Part shown: piece by piece, positions 1-8,179 of the stretch
How positions within the stretch are numbered: the first letter of the stretch is position 1
Layout: each line of letters starts with the position of its first letter
Assembly (NCBI GenBank): GCA_009774765.1
Contig: VSOK01000003.1
Coordinates: 1-64,000, forward strand
Reading direction: 5' to 3'
From: Bacteroidales bacterium
GTDB lineage: Bacteria > Bacteroidota > Bacteroidia > Bacteroidales > UBA932
DNA length: 64,000 nucleotides
The notes under the pieces: model-generated
The model's input: only the letters and a program-made list of their open reading frames with translations
Told to the model about the DNA's origin: nothing
Databases searched by the model: none
Position numbers and translations under genes: made by a program

Positions 1-2
1 CA

Positions 3-566
3 AGCCCGTTCATTTCAGAAGCCATCTCCACCCGGTACGTCTTCAAGGCCATAGACCCGGACACCTGGGGCAGGATGGTCAACAGGGTAAACGGGGTAAA
101 TTTCGCCGGAATATATGGGAAGTCATCCGCAATGGGATGGAAATCAATCCAGTGCCCTGAAGGTTTCTCCTGGAAAGACTATATGTATTTCCTGCTTGAC
201 ACACTGCCTGAAGAAGCAAGGCAGAACTATATCAGCAAACTCAATGTAAGCAGACGGTTCTGGAGCACACGCGGCGGTTGCCTCAGCGAAAAGACCATAG
301 AGGACCTCCGGAATGCAGGAGTCAAATTCACCGTCGGAAAGAGCTCTTCATACAAAACGGACAAGAAACCCGTACGTATGGAATACATAGACGACATAGA
401 CATTCCCGGATTCAGAGAAATACCGACATACAAACGTATGTGCATCTGCATATTGAAGAATGACCACATCTGCAAATATATGGGATTTTCACTCACGAAA
501 CCGGAGCGGGAACGCAGAAAAGCCGTAATGGAAAAATATAAATCACTGAAAGATGGAAAACTATAA
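3..566 (+). CDS. IbrA-like PAPS-reductase family protein (DUF3440 type), C-terminal part
   Basis: The reading frame is open from the window edge, so the N-terminus with the expected PP-loop nucleotide-binding domain lies outside. What is visible is about 187 residues, beginning SPFISEAISTRYVFKAIDP and running through GRMVNRVNGVNFAGIYG. This resembles the C-terminal region of IbrA/DUF3440 proteins, which are related to phosphoadenosine-phosphosulfate reductase and DndC. The internal ATG at 75 is not the start, since homologous-looking sequence precedes it. The stop overlaps the following ParB-like gene by 14 bp, so the two are co-translated. IbrA with IbrB was named in E. coli as a regulator pair for immunoglobulin-binding proteins; the biochemical reaction is not established. 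The assignment rests on sequence flavour plus the ParB-like partner. Confidence 0.72.
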   Translation, partial: SPFISEAISTRYVFKAIDPDTWGRMVNRVNGVNFAGIYGKSSAMGWKSIQCPEGFSWKDYMYFLLDTLPEEARQNYISKLNVSRRFWSTRGGCLSEKTIEDLRNAGVKFTVGKSSSYKTDKKPVRMEYIDDIDIPGFREIPTYKRMCICILKNDHICKYMGFSLTKPERERRKAVMEKYKSLKDGKL

Positions 567-1077
567 GAGCCCGGTATACAAAGTAATTGCAGTACCCGTG
601 GAGAAGATCATAGCAAACAGCTACAACCCCAATATCGTGGCACCGGAAGAGATGAAGCTTCTCGAACTGTCGATATGGGAGGACGGATACACTATGCCTT
701 GCGTGTGCTATTACCGCAAAGAGTCCGACACATACGAAATAGTCGACGGATTCCACCGCTATATGGTAATGAAGACATCGCAGCGTATATACGAACGCGA
801 GCACGGAATGCTTCCCGTATCCGTAATCGACAAGGACATATCGGAAAGGATGGCCTCGACGATAAGGCACAACCGGGCAAGGGGAACACATTCGGTAGAG
901 CTGATGAGCGGAATCGTCTCTGAACTCACCAAATCAGGAATGTCCGATGAATGGATACTCCGCAATATCGGTATGGACAGAGACGAACTGTTGAGGCTCA
1001 AACAGATCGGAGGCTTGGCAGAACTGTTTGCCGACAGGAAGTTCAGCTGCTCCGATGAAGGTATTACCGAAGACTGA
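553..1077 (+). CDS. IbrB-like ParB/Srx-fold protein
   Basis: A 174-residue protein with a ParB N-terminal-like domain over roughly residues 5-110. The visible motifs are VPVEKIIANSYNPN near the start, YEIVDGFHRY (the GxHR-type motif) near residue 62, and RHNRARGTH near residue 110. A short helix-turn-helix-like tail follows (DEWILRNIGMDRDELLRLKQI). ParB/sulfiredoxin-fold domains bind nucleotides (CTP or ATP), and some cut DNA. Together with the upstream PAPS-reductase-like gene this is the IbrB position of an IbrAB pair. The ATG at 553 lies inside the upstream gene, giving a 14-bp overlap. Its 3' end overlaps the convergent YwqG-like gene by another 14 bp, with no terminator between them. Confidence 0.78.
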   Translation: MENYKSPVYKVIAVPVEKIIANSYNPNIVAPEEMKLLELSIWEDGYTMPCVCYYRKESDTYEIVDGFHRYMVMKTSQRIYEREHGMLPVSVIDKDISERMASTIRHNRARGTHSVELMSGIVSELTKSGMSDEWILRNIGMDRDELLRLKQIGGLAELFADRKFSCSDEGITED

Positions 1078-1696
1078 GATACCCTGTAGCACGGGACCAG
1101 TTGCGGAATCCGAGATCCGATGCCTTCAGCATCACATTCAGAATCCCCGACTCCGGAAAGGCAAGGTCCTGCAGAAGCCCGCATCCCCCTTCAATCTGAA
1201 GGATATTGACAAAATCAGCCATATTCTCCTTTGCATCATCACCTGAAGGGGAACCGAGCAGCTTAAGCCCTCCGGCGGAGTCATCACAATGCTCAAACTC
1301 CATTTTCAATGCCGGAGACGTAAGCGTCTCGTCATCCTCATCCACCATTATATAAGACTCGAATGTCTCCATATTGATCGTCTTTGCATATTTAACGACA
1401 ACCGTCTTTTTCTCCCAGCGTCCAGCACCGTTGTGCACAGGTGAATCAAACCCGAGATATTCATCAACAGCCGCGAAAAAATAAAGCATCCCGTCGTGAG
1501 GCAGAAGCCCCTCCGGATCAAACGGAGCTATATCATTGCAGTCCACCTGACAGACAAAAGTCAAAGGATAGTCCTCCCCTGTCTCATCCTTCATCATCGG
1601 ATACTGCATATCCTTGGGCATATCCGGATCTCCCCACCATTTGCTTCCGCAGAACAGACGGCTTTCCGTCCTGCTCAAATTTATTCTTACCGCCAT
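1064..1696 (-). CDS. YwqG-like DUF1963 protein
   Basis: 210 residues. The N-terminal SKWWGDPDMPKDMQYP matches the conserved glycine/proline-rich opening of the YwqG/DUF1963 family, and PLTFVCQVDCNDI followed by GMLYFFAAVDEY matches its next conserved strands. The function of the family is unknown. The gene starts 13 bp after the stop of the kinase-AAA+ gene, so it is probably the last gene of the tmk-doxX-kinase transcript. The 3' end overlaps ibrB by 14 bp tail to tail. Confidence 0.8.
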   Translation of the reverse strand: MAVRINLSRTESRLFCGSKWWGDPDMPKDMQYPMMKDETGEDYPLTFVCQVDCNDIAPFDPEGLLPHDGMLYFFAAVDEYLGFDSPVHNGAGRWEKKTVVVKYAKTINMETFESYIMVDEDDETLTSPALKMEFEHCDDSAGGLKLLGSPSGDDAKENMADFVNILQIEGGCGLLQDLAFPESGILNVMLKASDLGFRNWSRATGYLSLR

Positions 1697-1709
1697 ATTT
1701 CAATACAAT

Positions 1710-3698
1710 TTATTTGAAACCTATACGCCCTCTCGCCTGGACATCCTTGTTGGACTCGAACCTGTCACGTATGCGCTCGTGGTTGTCCAGGACGAATTTT
1801 GGCACAGAAGGACCGAAATTGACTATGCACTGTTCTATAAGCTGTCTGCTTATCAACGTCTTGGCATACGCTGCATTCATTGCCGCATCATTGCAGATGT
1901 ACGCGAGGTCTGAAGTCACATATCCTTCCGTCAACTTTGCCAGATGGTCAAAGTCAATGTCATCATTATGCGGACGCTTCTTTATATTCATCTCAAGCAC
2001 GGCTTTCCTCGCTTCAAAATCAGGTACCGGAATGTAAATCTTGGTGTCAAGTCTGCCGGAGCGCAGGACAGCCGAATCTATACCCTCAGGATTATTCGTC
2101 GTCGCGATTATGAAGACCCTGTCATCTCCACAGTTGTTCAGCTGCGAGAGGAATTCATTGACCTCTCCTGAAATATTGGTATTCGTGACATTTGTCCTGT
2201 CCGGGGCGAATGCGTCAAATTCATCAAAGCAGATTATGCACGGGGCTTTGGCGCGCGCCTCCTTGAACAGCAGGGCTATCTTGCCCTGTGAACCGTGTAT
2301 CCAGGTGGAAGCCAGGTCAGAAGCCTTTATAATGGCGAAATTGAACCCTGACTCTTCGGCAAATTTCTCGGCAAAAAAAGTCTTTCCGCATCCAGGAGGG
2401 CCGTAAAGAAGCATTCCATTCGGCTGGCGTATCTTATATTGCTTCGCAAGATCAGGATCCTTGAGGAAGAAAAGCACTTTCTTGCTGACCTGGTCCTTAA
2501 GTTTCTCGAACCCTGCCACATCATCAAATCCTCCGGCGTCAGGAGAAGCCTTTTTGACCATAGGCGTATATCCGAGTTCAGTTGAAGTGAACTCCTCATC
2601 CCCAAGAGTCTGTTTTTCCAGTCCGGTACCATCCTCCCCTATAGCGGAATCGATGAACTTGTCCAAAGTTGACATTCCTTCAGAAGCGATCTCTTCATCA
2701 TCCTCATAGACATCGCAGTCATTGTAGCCGTGATTGACAAGATCCATTATAAACATATTGCGAAGATCATCAGCACTGATTCCATCCTTCCTGCTGTCTA
2801 TAAGGTCCCATTTCTCGGAGCACACTACATTGTAAAGAGACTTCAAGGCCATATATGCTTCAGGAACAGTAAATCTTGTCTCTTCGTCAGAAGTACCCGT
2901 GAAATCACGGAATATTGTCTGGATCACAGAATCCTTCACCGTATCAGGAAACACTTCCTTGTCCCAGAATGAATATCCGTAGATACATTCAAACAGCACA
3001 GTACCGACACTGTAAAGGTCATTGTACTGGTCCACGACTCCAAGGCTCGCAGTCTTCAACGGCTGGTATTTCTTGTCCGTGTCGTATGTGTATATTTTCG
3101 TCTCACCGCTTTGAGGTATATGCGTAAGATGATCTATGTCAATAAGTCTTGCTCTTATGAGGCCGTTACGGGGATCCTTGTCAAGTATTATGTTCGTCGG
3201 ATTGATGTCACAATGGCAGAAATTGAACACCATCGGCCCTGCAAAACCCTTAAGGGAAGCCATATCGGACACGATGTCCAAAGCTATCTTGACGGAATCC
3301 CTGAATCCGAGAGGTCCAGAGACAAGAAGCCTGTCACTCAGGAGGTCACCGGAAAAATACCTCGTCACCACAAATGGAAGATCAGCCTCCTTTACCTTGG
3401 ACTTGCGTCCAGGAGAAGAAAAAAATATTTTTTTGCCCCAGTCCACGACACCGAGAATCTTGGGAATATTTGAACATCCCAGATACTTTATAAGATTCAT
3501 CTCTCCGGCACTGTTCTTCATCAGCTCCGGGAGTCTGTCGGGAAAATAGATTTTAAGAAGGTATGAAACATCCGTTGAACGGTCCACTACCCTGTAGGTT
3601 TCCGAATATCCGCCTGAAGTGATTATATTGGTAACCTGAAAGCTATTCCTGTAACCGGTCGTGGAACCGATAAAAATATAATCTTTGTCCAGAATCAT
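1710..3698 (-). CDS. Protein kinase-like domain fused to AAA+ ATPase
   Basis: A 662-residue fusion. The N-terminal half looks like a eukaryotic-type protein kinase: a glycine loop GGYSETY near residue 29, lysine at K49 (YLLKIYF), a catalytic loop HCDINPTN near 162 (usual HRDLKPxN, with Lys replaced by Asn), a metal-binding DID near 187, and QYNDLYSVGTVLFECIYG near 224. An acidic linker at about 330-370 follows. The C-terminal half is an AAA+ module of the FtsH/Cdc48 type: Walker A GPPGCGKT at 433-440, Walker B IICFDEFD near 488, sensor ATTNNP near 532 and arginine-finger region LRSGRLD near 545, with an aromatic pore loop TWIHGSQG near 465. No membrane segment or signal peptide is seen, so it is cytoplasmic. 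The substrate is unknown. It lies between DoxX and YwqG genes on the same strand. Confidence 0.85.
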   Translation of the reverse strand: MILDKDYIFIGSTTGYRNSFQVTNIITSGGYSETYRVVDRSTDVSYLLKIYFPDRLPELMKNSAGEMNLIKYLGCSNIPKILGVVDWGKKIFFSSPGRKSKVKEADLPFVVTRYFSGDLLSDRLLVSGPLGFRDSVKIALDIVSDMASLKGFAGPMVFNFCHCDINPTNIILDKDPRNGLIRARLIDIDHLTHIPQSGETKIYTYDTDKKYQPLKTASLGVVDQYNDLYSVGTVLFECIYGYSFWDKEVFPDTVKDSVIQTIFRDFTGTSDEETRFTVPEAYMALKSLYNVVCSEKWDLIDSRKDGISADDLRNMFIMDLVNHGYNDCDVYEDDEEIASEGMSTLDKFIDSAIGEDGTGLEKQTLGDEEFTSTELGYTPMVKKASPDAGGFDDVAGFEKLKDQVSKKVLFFLKDPDLAKQYKIRQPNGMLLYGPPGCGKTFFAEKFAEESGFNFAIIKASDLASTWIHGSQGKIALLFKEARAKAPCIICFDEFDAFAPDRTNVTNTNISGEVNEFLSQLNNCGDDRVFIIATTNNPEGIDSAVLRSGRLDTKIYIPVPDFEARKAVLEMNIKKRPHNDDIDFDHLAKLTEGYVTSDLAYICNDAAMNAAYAKTLISRQLIEQCIVNFGPSVPKFVLDNHERIRDRFESNKDVQARGRIGFK

Positions 3699-3746
3699 AA
3701 TATATTGCGTTAAATTAAACTCAATTGTCCTTCTGATAATCTGACA

Positions 3747-4958
3747 TCAGATAAAAAGCAGCACGGAAAACATATACAGAAACAATGCCTGAAATACTAT
3801 GTTGCCCGCAGTACTTGCATTGACAATCGTTTCTGCGGCATCAGCGACATTGTCTTCCATCAGTTCTCCTGCGGCAGGCAGATTCCTTGAGGCCCACTTT
3901 CTTACGATATATCCGTTATAAAAGTATGTCGCCCCTCCATTTGACCTGTTCAAAGTCGCAAGAGTTTTATAATCAGAGCAATATAAATATTCACAAAGCA
4001 CAGGGGCAAATTCAGGGACGTAAGTCTGGAAATACTGTTCAGCAGCCAGACGGTCCGCGCTTACAACAAGCAGAGGAGAGAATCCGGCACCTTCAGCCTC
4101 CATCAGCGCACGTGCAGTCCTGCTCCATTTTTTTTCAGACATACCCTCATAGTCATAAACGGAGACCGCAAACACCTTCCCTTCAGCCGCAAGAGAATCC
4201 GCATACTCACCGGAGGCATCAGTGAAAGACAGCGAAGGATTGGAATCAGCTTCCACACCCGATTCCGTCTTTGTACCTATATATGTCCAGGTGCTGTCCG
4301 GAAGGTCATCAAGGCTGAATGTCCGCTGCATACCGTCCTTTTCGTATATGAATGAGGCCTTGTAGGTATCTGTCGCAAGATTCGTATCCACGGCAGAAGC
4401 CAGACGTGCAGCAGGCCTGTACTCGGTAAAGTCGACAAGAGGTATATAAAGGAGTGAATATACACTGAAAGCGAAAATGGCGGATGAGACAAGAGCCATA
4501 GAGACATACTTGTGCTTCTTGGGCCTGCCGAGTCTTCCGAAAGGTATAAACGCCACTGCCGCCAGGGCACAGAGCACAATATTCTTTATAAAAGTCTGGA
4601 TGTGCGTCAGATGGACAGCCTCCCCGAAACATCCGCAGTCCATCACAGGATTGAAGATGACAAGAGCAGCCGTGAGCAAAGTAAAAAAAGCCAGGAATGC
4701 CGAAGTCACATACGCTACCGCCCTGCGCCACACCCCTGTGGCAAGCGCAGCACCGGTCAGAGCCTCAGCCAGCGCGGCAAGCACTCCGACAGCTTTTGCT
4801 GAAAAGTCAAGAAATCCCAAATGAAGGAAAGCATAATATTCCTTTACCACAAATCCGGTCCCGACCGGATCCATAAGCTTGAGAACACCTGAAACAAGAA
4901 ATACCGCACCTATAAGGAAAGCGCAGAAACGGCGGAGCCTGTTATAATGTCTGTTCAT
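3747..4958 (-). CDS. DoxX/MauE-like membrane protein (BT_3928-like)
   Basis: 403 residues. The N-terminal part has about four membrane segments of the DoxX/MauE type (FLIGAVFLVSGVLKLMDPVG; a cysteine motif NPVMDCGCFGEA after the third). A fifth segment leads to a C-terminal half predicted to be periplasmic, ending in one more hydrophobic stretch. The start is set at the ATG at 4958 (MNRHYNRL), which has an AAGGGAT stretch just upstream. The longer frame to 5033 lies inside tmk and adds a non-homologous Arg-rich tail. The 17-bp overlap with tmk suggests translational coupling. The CGCFG motif is typical of MauE-like proteins implicated in redox or disulfide chemistry; the specific role is not known. 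Confidence 0.78.
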   Translation of the reverse strand: MNRHYNRLRRFCAFLIGAVFLVSGVLKLMDPVGTGFVVKEYYAFLHLGFLDFSAKAVGVLAALAEALTGAALATGVWRRAVAYVTSAFLAFFTLLTAALVIFNPVMDCGCFGEAVHLTHIQTFIKNIVLCALAAVAFIPFGRLGRPKKHKYVSMALVSSAIFAFSVYSLLYIPLVDFTEYRPAARLASAVDTNLATDTYKASFIYEKDGMQRTFSLDDLPDSTWTYIGTKTESGVEADSNPSLSFTDASGEYADSLAAEGKVFAVSVYDYEGMSEKKWSRTARALMEAEGAGFSPLLVVSADRLAAEQYFQTYVPEFAPVLCEYLYCSDYKTLATLNRSNGGATYFYNGYIVRKWASRNLPAAGELMEDNVADAAETIVNASTAGNIVFQALFLYMFSVLLFI

Positions 4959-5646
4959 ATCCCTTCTGTTCCAACACGCGGTCGACCACCGCCTTAACCT
5001 TTGCAAATATATCATCCGGCGGAAGCATCTCACCGCATTCGTCGGAGCAGTCTATCCTGATGAATTTTGGATCGGACTCGCACTGTTCCAGATACATATT
5101 CCTTACCTTCACCTGGAACGCCATATCAGCCTCGTGGATATCGCTGCTGCCGTGAAGGTAGCTCCGGTCGGAACCGTTCCTGCAGGAAGAAAGCTTTTTC
5201 TCTACAAAACCGATAGGGACATCCAGAAATATGTTCAGGTCAGGAACAGGAAGTGAGAAATCACCGTATTCCGTATTGAATATCCAGTCCCTCAAGTCAT
5301 TCCTTTCCTTGTCATCCTTCAGCTTTGCACACTGGTAGGCGATGTTGGAATACACATACCTGTCAAGAAGCACAGTCCCGCCATTGGAAATGACCTCCTT
5401 CATACCCGGAGCGGCCCCGTGGCGGTCTTCCGCGAAAAGGAGCGCAACAAGCTGAGGGTGTACAGAGTCATTGCTTCCGAAATCACCTCTCAGAAAACGG
5501 CTGATCAGTCCTCCGTACACGGGGGAATCATACCTCGGGAAATGTATATATTCCAATTCATTGCAGACGCTTCTGAGATAATTTTCAAGTTTTCTCACCT
5601 GGGTGGACTTTCCGGCTCCATCAAGACCTTCCAAAACTACAAGCAT
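4942..5646 (-). CDS. tmk: Thymidylate kinase
   Basis: Phosphorylates dTMP to dTDP in the cytoplasm. The 234-residue protein begins MLVVLEGLDGAGKST (P-loop), has DRYVYSNIAYQ (DRY substrate motif) near residue 95 and a lid-like arginine/serine region after LDVPIGFVEKKL. The ATG at 5646 is preferred: an AGGA sits 9-12 bp upstream, whereas the longer frame begins at a TTG (5667). It is the first gene of a leftward operon with doxX-like, kinase-AAA+ and ywqG-like genes. A TATCTTTG box lies about 30 bp upstream. Confidence 0.93.
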   Translation of the reverse strand: MLVVLEGLDGAGKSTQVRKLENYLRSVCNELEYIHFPRYDSPVYGGLISRFLRGDFGSNDSVHPQLVALLFAEDRHGAAPGMKEVISNGGTVLLDRYVYSNIAYQCAKLKDDKERNDLRDWIFNTEYGDFSLPVPDLNIFLDVPIGFVEKKLSSCRNGSDRSYLHGSSDIHEADMAFQVKVRNMYLEQCESDPKFIRIDCSDECGEMLPPDDIFAKVKAVVDRVLEQKGYEQTL

Positions 5647-5673
5647 AGATTTTTCCTGTTTTTTCAAATCCTA

Positions 5674-5681
5674 CAAAGATA
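5674..5681 (-). promoter_or_regulatory. Promoter -7 box upstream of tmk
   Basis: Reading leftwards, TATCTTTG occurs 27 bp before the tmk ATG and matches the Bacteroidota TAnnTTTG element. The upstream TTG element is not convincing, so only the -7 box is called. Confidence 0.5.
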
Positions 5682-5809
5682 AAATAATTCAGAGGTTGTT
5701 TGAAATTTTTTCAGAAATTTTCAGAGAGAGTTGAGTTGGTGCAACATAAAAAAGAGACCAAAGTCCCCCGTAAATAATTAACTTTTATATTGCAAATTTA
5801 CAAGACGAA

Positions 5810-5858
5810 TAAGAGGTTTGGCCTGTCGGCAATTTTAGAGGCTCAACTAAACCTCTTA
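5810..5858 (-). terminator. Possible hairpin terminator of the NERD operon
   Basis: TAAGAGGTTT (5810-5819) is complementary to AAACCTCTTA (5849-5858). The loop is long (29 nt) and the following U-run is poor. It lies between the NERD gene stop and the tmk promoter, where a terminator for the leftward island operon would be expected. Confidence 0.35.
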
Positions 5859-5922
5859 CTTTGAAAATGGATAATCTGCCAATTGAGGATAGTATATATA
5901 ACTTTGCAGAATAAGGTATTGT

Positions 5923-6663
5923 TTACGAGTTTAGAATAAACTTGCATTTAGGAAAGTTCGAGCATCCATAGAAAGAGCCAAATTTGCCTTGACGTAAAAT
6001 AAGTTGGCCACCACATCGGGGACAAATACCTTGACTTATAAGATTTCTACTCTTATATTGTTGGGCTTTTGCATTATACTTATGTCGTTTTAGGTTTTCT
6101 CTGTTTGCAACAGTATGGTTTTGTTGAATAGTTTTAATAATCCAATCAATGGTAACCTCATCAAGAACAGGCGTTTTATACTGTGAGATAGCCCATATCA
6201 AATCACATCGGTTTACAACGATATGGTTTTCAATATGCACTTTTAAATCAGCGGCATTATTAAATACGACAATTGGAATAAAAGGTATATTCACAGAACA
6301 TCTGAGTAAATAATGGAGAAATCTCACATGTCCCTCGTTCTGCTTAATAGGATTATAAAATTGGTGCTTGCTTTTGTATATTGTCTGTGTCCAATATTCA
6401 GAGTTCTCACCTCCGAATATCCAGCCTTTATAGCCTTTTGTTTCAATTACAAATACCCCATAAGGCGAAACAACAACATGGTCTATCTGTGTAGAACGAC
6501 CATTGCTTTCGAATAATAAATCGTTGAATATTACATACTCATCTGATAATTTTGATATTTTGTCATTAACGAGTTTTTCCGAATATTGACCTTTCCACAT
6601 TGGTATCTTCAATTTAATGAAGATTGCCAATGCGAAAAATAGTATAATGCTAATTATAGTCAT
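5923..6663 (-). CDS. NERD-domain protein with topoisomerase-type zinc ribbon
   Basis: 246 residues. An N-terminal hydrophobic segment (residues 2-17) suggests membrane anchoring. A NERD (nuclease-related) domain covers about 25-150 with GRSTQIDHVVVSPYGVFVIE followed by TKGYKGWIFG, giving the D...ExK pattern of restriction-endonuclease-fold enzymes. The C-terminus has CPRCGGQLILR...GSFYGCSNFPKCKF, a topoisomerase I-type C4 zinc ribbon. The combination is well known and points to nucleic-acid binding or cleavage, but the biological role of NERD proteins is unsettled. It is the last gene of a leftward AT-rich operon, and its ATG lies 3 bp after the stop of the frameshifted gene upstream. Composition differs clearly from the flanking core genes. 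Confidence 0.85.
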   Translation of the reverse strand: MTIISIILFFALAIFIKLKIPMWKGQYSEKLVNDKISKLSDEYVIFNDLLFESNGRSTQIDHVVVSPYGVFVIETKGYKGWIFGGENSEYWTQTIYKSKHQFYNPIKQNEGHVRFLHYLLRCSVNIPFIPIVVFNNAADLKVHIENHIVVNRCDLIWAISQYKTPVLDEVTIDWIIKTIQQNHTVANRENLKRHKYNAKAQQYKSRNLISQGICPRCGGQLILRQGKFGSFYGCSNFPKCKFILNS

Positions 6664-6666
6664 ATA

Positions 6667-7136
6667 TTAGAAAGGAACAGATAATGAGACGGAGCGATTT
6701 TTTTGATATTCATCGTCCCAAATAATTTTCAAATCTATCGTGTCAGAATGTCCTTCATAAAGAAAAAGTGTTTCCTCTATAATTGTGGATTAACGACATC
6801 GTATGGGCCAAAGTTTGCGCCATAACATATTTTTGCCATCTCTTCCTCGGGTGTAAGGATTTCTATTCTAACATTATAAGCATTGACTTTCCCAGCATTA
6901 ACAAATCGAATCTTGGCTGCTCCTTTATGGCTTGAAATAATATTAGCTTTCATTTCCGCCATTTTTTCTTTTGCCTCTTCCTTTTCTATCTGCTTAATTT
7001 GAAAATCATTCAGAATTTTTTCTTGGTTTTTAATTTTCCTATCATGACGAAAATAAGCCCAAAGCCCACCCAGTATTCCCATTGCAGACATAATATGAGC
7101 GTCCCAATTTTTGAATATATCTATCAAACTATCCAT
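6667..7136 (-). pseudogene. Membrane-anchored coiled-coil protein, frameshifted
   Basis: The open frame from ATG 7136 stops at 6777 after 119 residues. Shifting frame at the CAATTATAG around 6779 gives a clean continuation EETLFLYEGHSDTIDLKII and so on for about 38 more residues, to a TAA at 6667-6669 directly before the NERD start. One missing A (CAAATTATAG to CAATTATAG) explains it, giving about 156 residues when restored. The protein has a short hydrophobic stretch (residues 15-28), a charged coiled coil (about 30-70, KIKNQEKILNDFQIKQIEKE) and a beta-rich domain (KIRFVNAGKVNAYNVRIEIL). I do not recognise a named family. Either a recent mutation or a sequencing error would give this pattern. 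Confidence 0.75.
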
Positions 7137-7394
7137 CTACTTAAATTTTATATACTTATTTCCTCTAAACATCTTTTTTAGTTCATCATGAATGTACGTT
7201 GAGGCATCTTCTCGAATTTGCTCTTTGACTTCTTCAAAGGTTTCAATATTAAGTTCTTTTAATTCCTCTATGCCGCCCAAATACTCCCTGTTGCAGAAAG
7301 TGCATTTAATATACGATTGGTCTTCATTAGATTCAAATTGGTCATCACAGCCACAAGTGACACAGCGAAGTCTGACATTATAATGGTCTTTCAT
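7137..7394 (-). CDS. Small zinc-ribbon protein
   Basis: 85 residues. Two CxxC knuckles (CVTCGC near residue 11, CTFCNREYLGG near 32) form a zinc-ribbon, followed by an acidic helical tail (EELKELNIETFEEVKEQIRE) and a basic end. The stop abuts the ATG of the downstream coiled-coil gene (7136), so the two are co-translated. No specific family is recognised. Zinc ribbons of this kind bind nucleic acid or protein; which applies here cannot be said. Confidence 0.7.
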   Translation of the reverse strand: MKDHYNVRLRCVTCGCDDQFESNEDQSYIKCTFCNREYLGGIEELKELNIETFEEVKEQIREDASTYIHDELKKMFRGNKYIKFK

Positions 7395-7408
7395 AAATCA
7401 TTGGTCTA

Positions 7409-7687
7409 TTATAAATCTTTTAGAGTATCTTTCTCACGCTCTTCTTCAAGTTTGTTACTATAGTATTCTATATTAAGTGAGACTTGATATTGCTCTCCTT
7501 TCAGAAAAACAGCAATTGTTGAAAATGGAGTAAAATGATATGCACTTAAACATTCAAGTCCTGCGACATATGTTGTAAACGCATAAATCCCCTCCATATT
7601 AAATTCATCCGCTTTACTCTCTTTCCTTCTTATGCCAGCCAAAGAATCACCCCAAAAACCTTGACGGAAATCGGGTTCTCTTTCCAT
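7409..7687 (-). CDS. Hypothetical 92-residue protein
   Basis: The frame from ATG 7687 begins directly after the TAG that closes the upstream broken gene. The protein (MEREPDFRQGFWGDSLAGIR...) has no signal peptide, membrane segment or motif I recognise, and ends in a charged tail (NKLEEEREKDTLKDL). Its place in a tightly packed operon, with 14 bp to the next gene, supports it being translated. Confidence 0.55.
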   Translation of the reverse strand: MEREPDFRQGFWGDSLAGIRRKESKADEFNMEGIYAFTTYVAGLECLSAYHFTPFSTIAVFLKGEQYQVSLNIEYYSNKLEEEREKDTLKDL

Positions 7688-8149
7688 CTATGGAACAGCC
7701 CCTATAAAAATCAATCGTTGTTCATCATTTCCGGCAGTAATCGTCATAAATGTAGGAGATGTAGACATCCACATTTTTATATTTCCGGTCTCAATGCCTA
7801 AATCTCCCATATTGAATGCAGCAAGATTCGTATCATCCAAAGAAATATCCGGCTTGCCGAGTTTGCGACTTGTAATCTGTTCAATATCTGCACATACAAT
7901 TTACCCCATAGAATCTAATAGCTCCGTCGTAGTTTCGTATTTTCAAATATAAATATCACGTAATAACCAGCTTCCAGTCGAAACATAAATATCAACAATG
8001 GAGTCTGTACTGACAACTATTCTATCATTGTATTTTTCTTTGAATTTCCAATCAAAAGTATTGGCAAGATCAAAGAAATCAATCTTATTTTGTGCAAATG
8101 AGGTCAAAGTTGCTGACATTAAAAGCAGCATAATGGTTAATCGTTTCAT
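7688..8149 (-). pseudogene. Secreted protein gene with two in-frame stops
   Basis: From ATG 8149 the frame encodes a signal peptide (MKRLTIMLLLMSATLTSFAQ) and about 48 more residues, then meets TGA at 7943-7945. In the same frame, KYETTTELLDSMG follows, then TAA at 7901-7903, then 68 residues (IVCADIEQITSRKLGKPD... to LIFIGAVP) ending in TAG at 7688-7690. The frame stays coding-like across both stops, so this reads as one gene of about 153 codons with two nonsense mutations. The product is unknown; it would be exported. The original codons were probably CGA/AGA and AAA/CAA. Confidence 0.7.
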
Positions 8150-8179
8150 AATTACACTTTTAGCCAATTATTATTTCTC

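Noticed and set aside
1441..2406. Plus-strand open frames inside the YwqG and kinase-AAA+ genes
   Set aside because: Composition and motifs support only the minus-strand genes.
7943..7945. TGA in the exported-protein gene as selenocysteine or programmed readthrough
   Set aside because: A second stop (TAA) follows 13 codons later in the same frame and no SECIS-like hairpin or Cys context is seen; decay is simpler.
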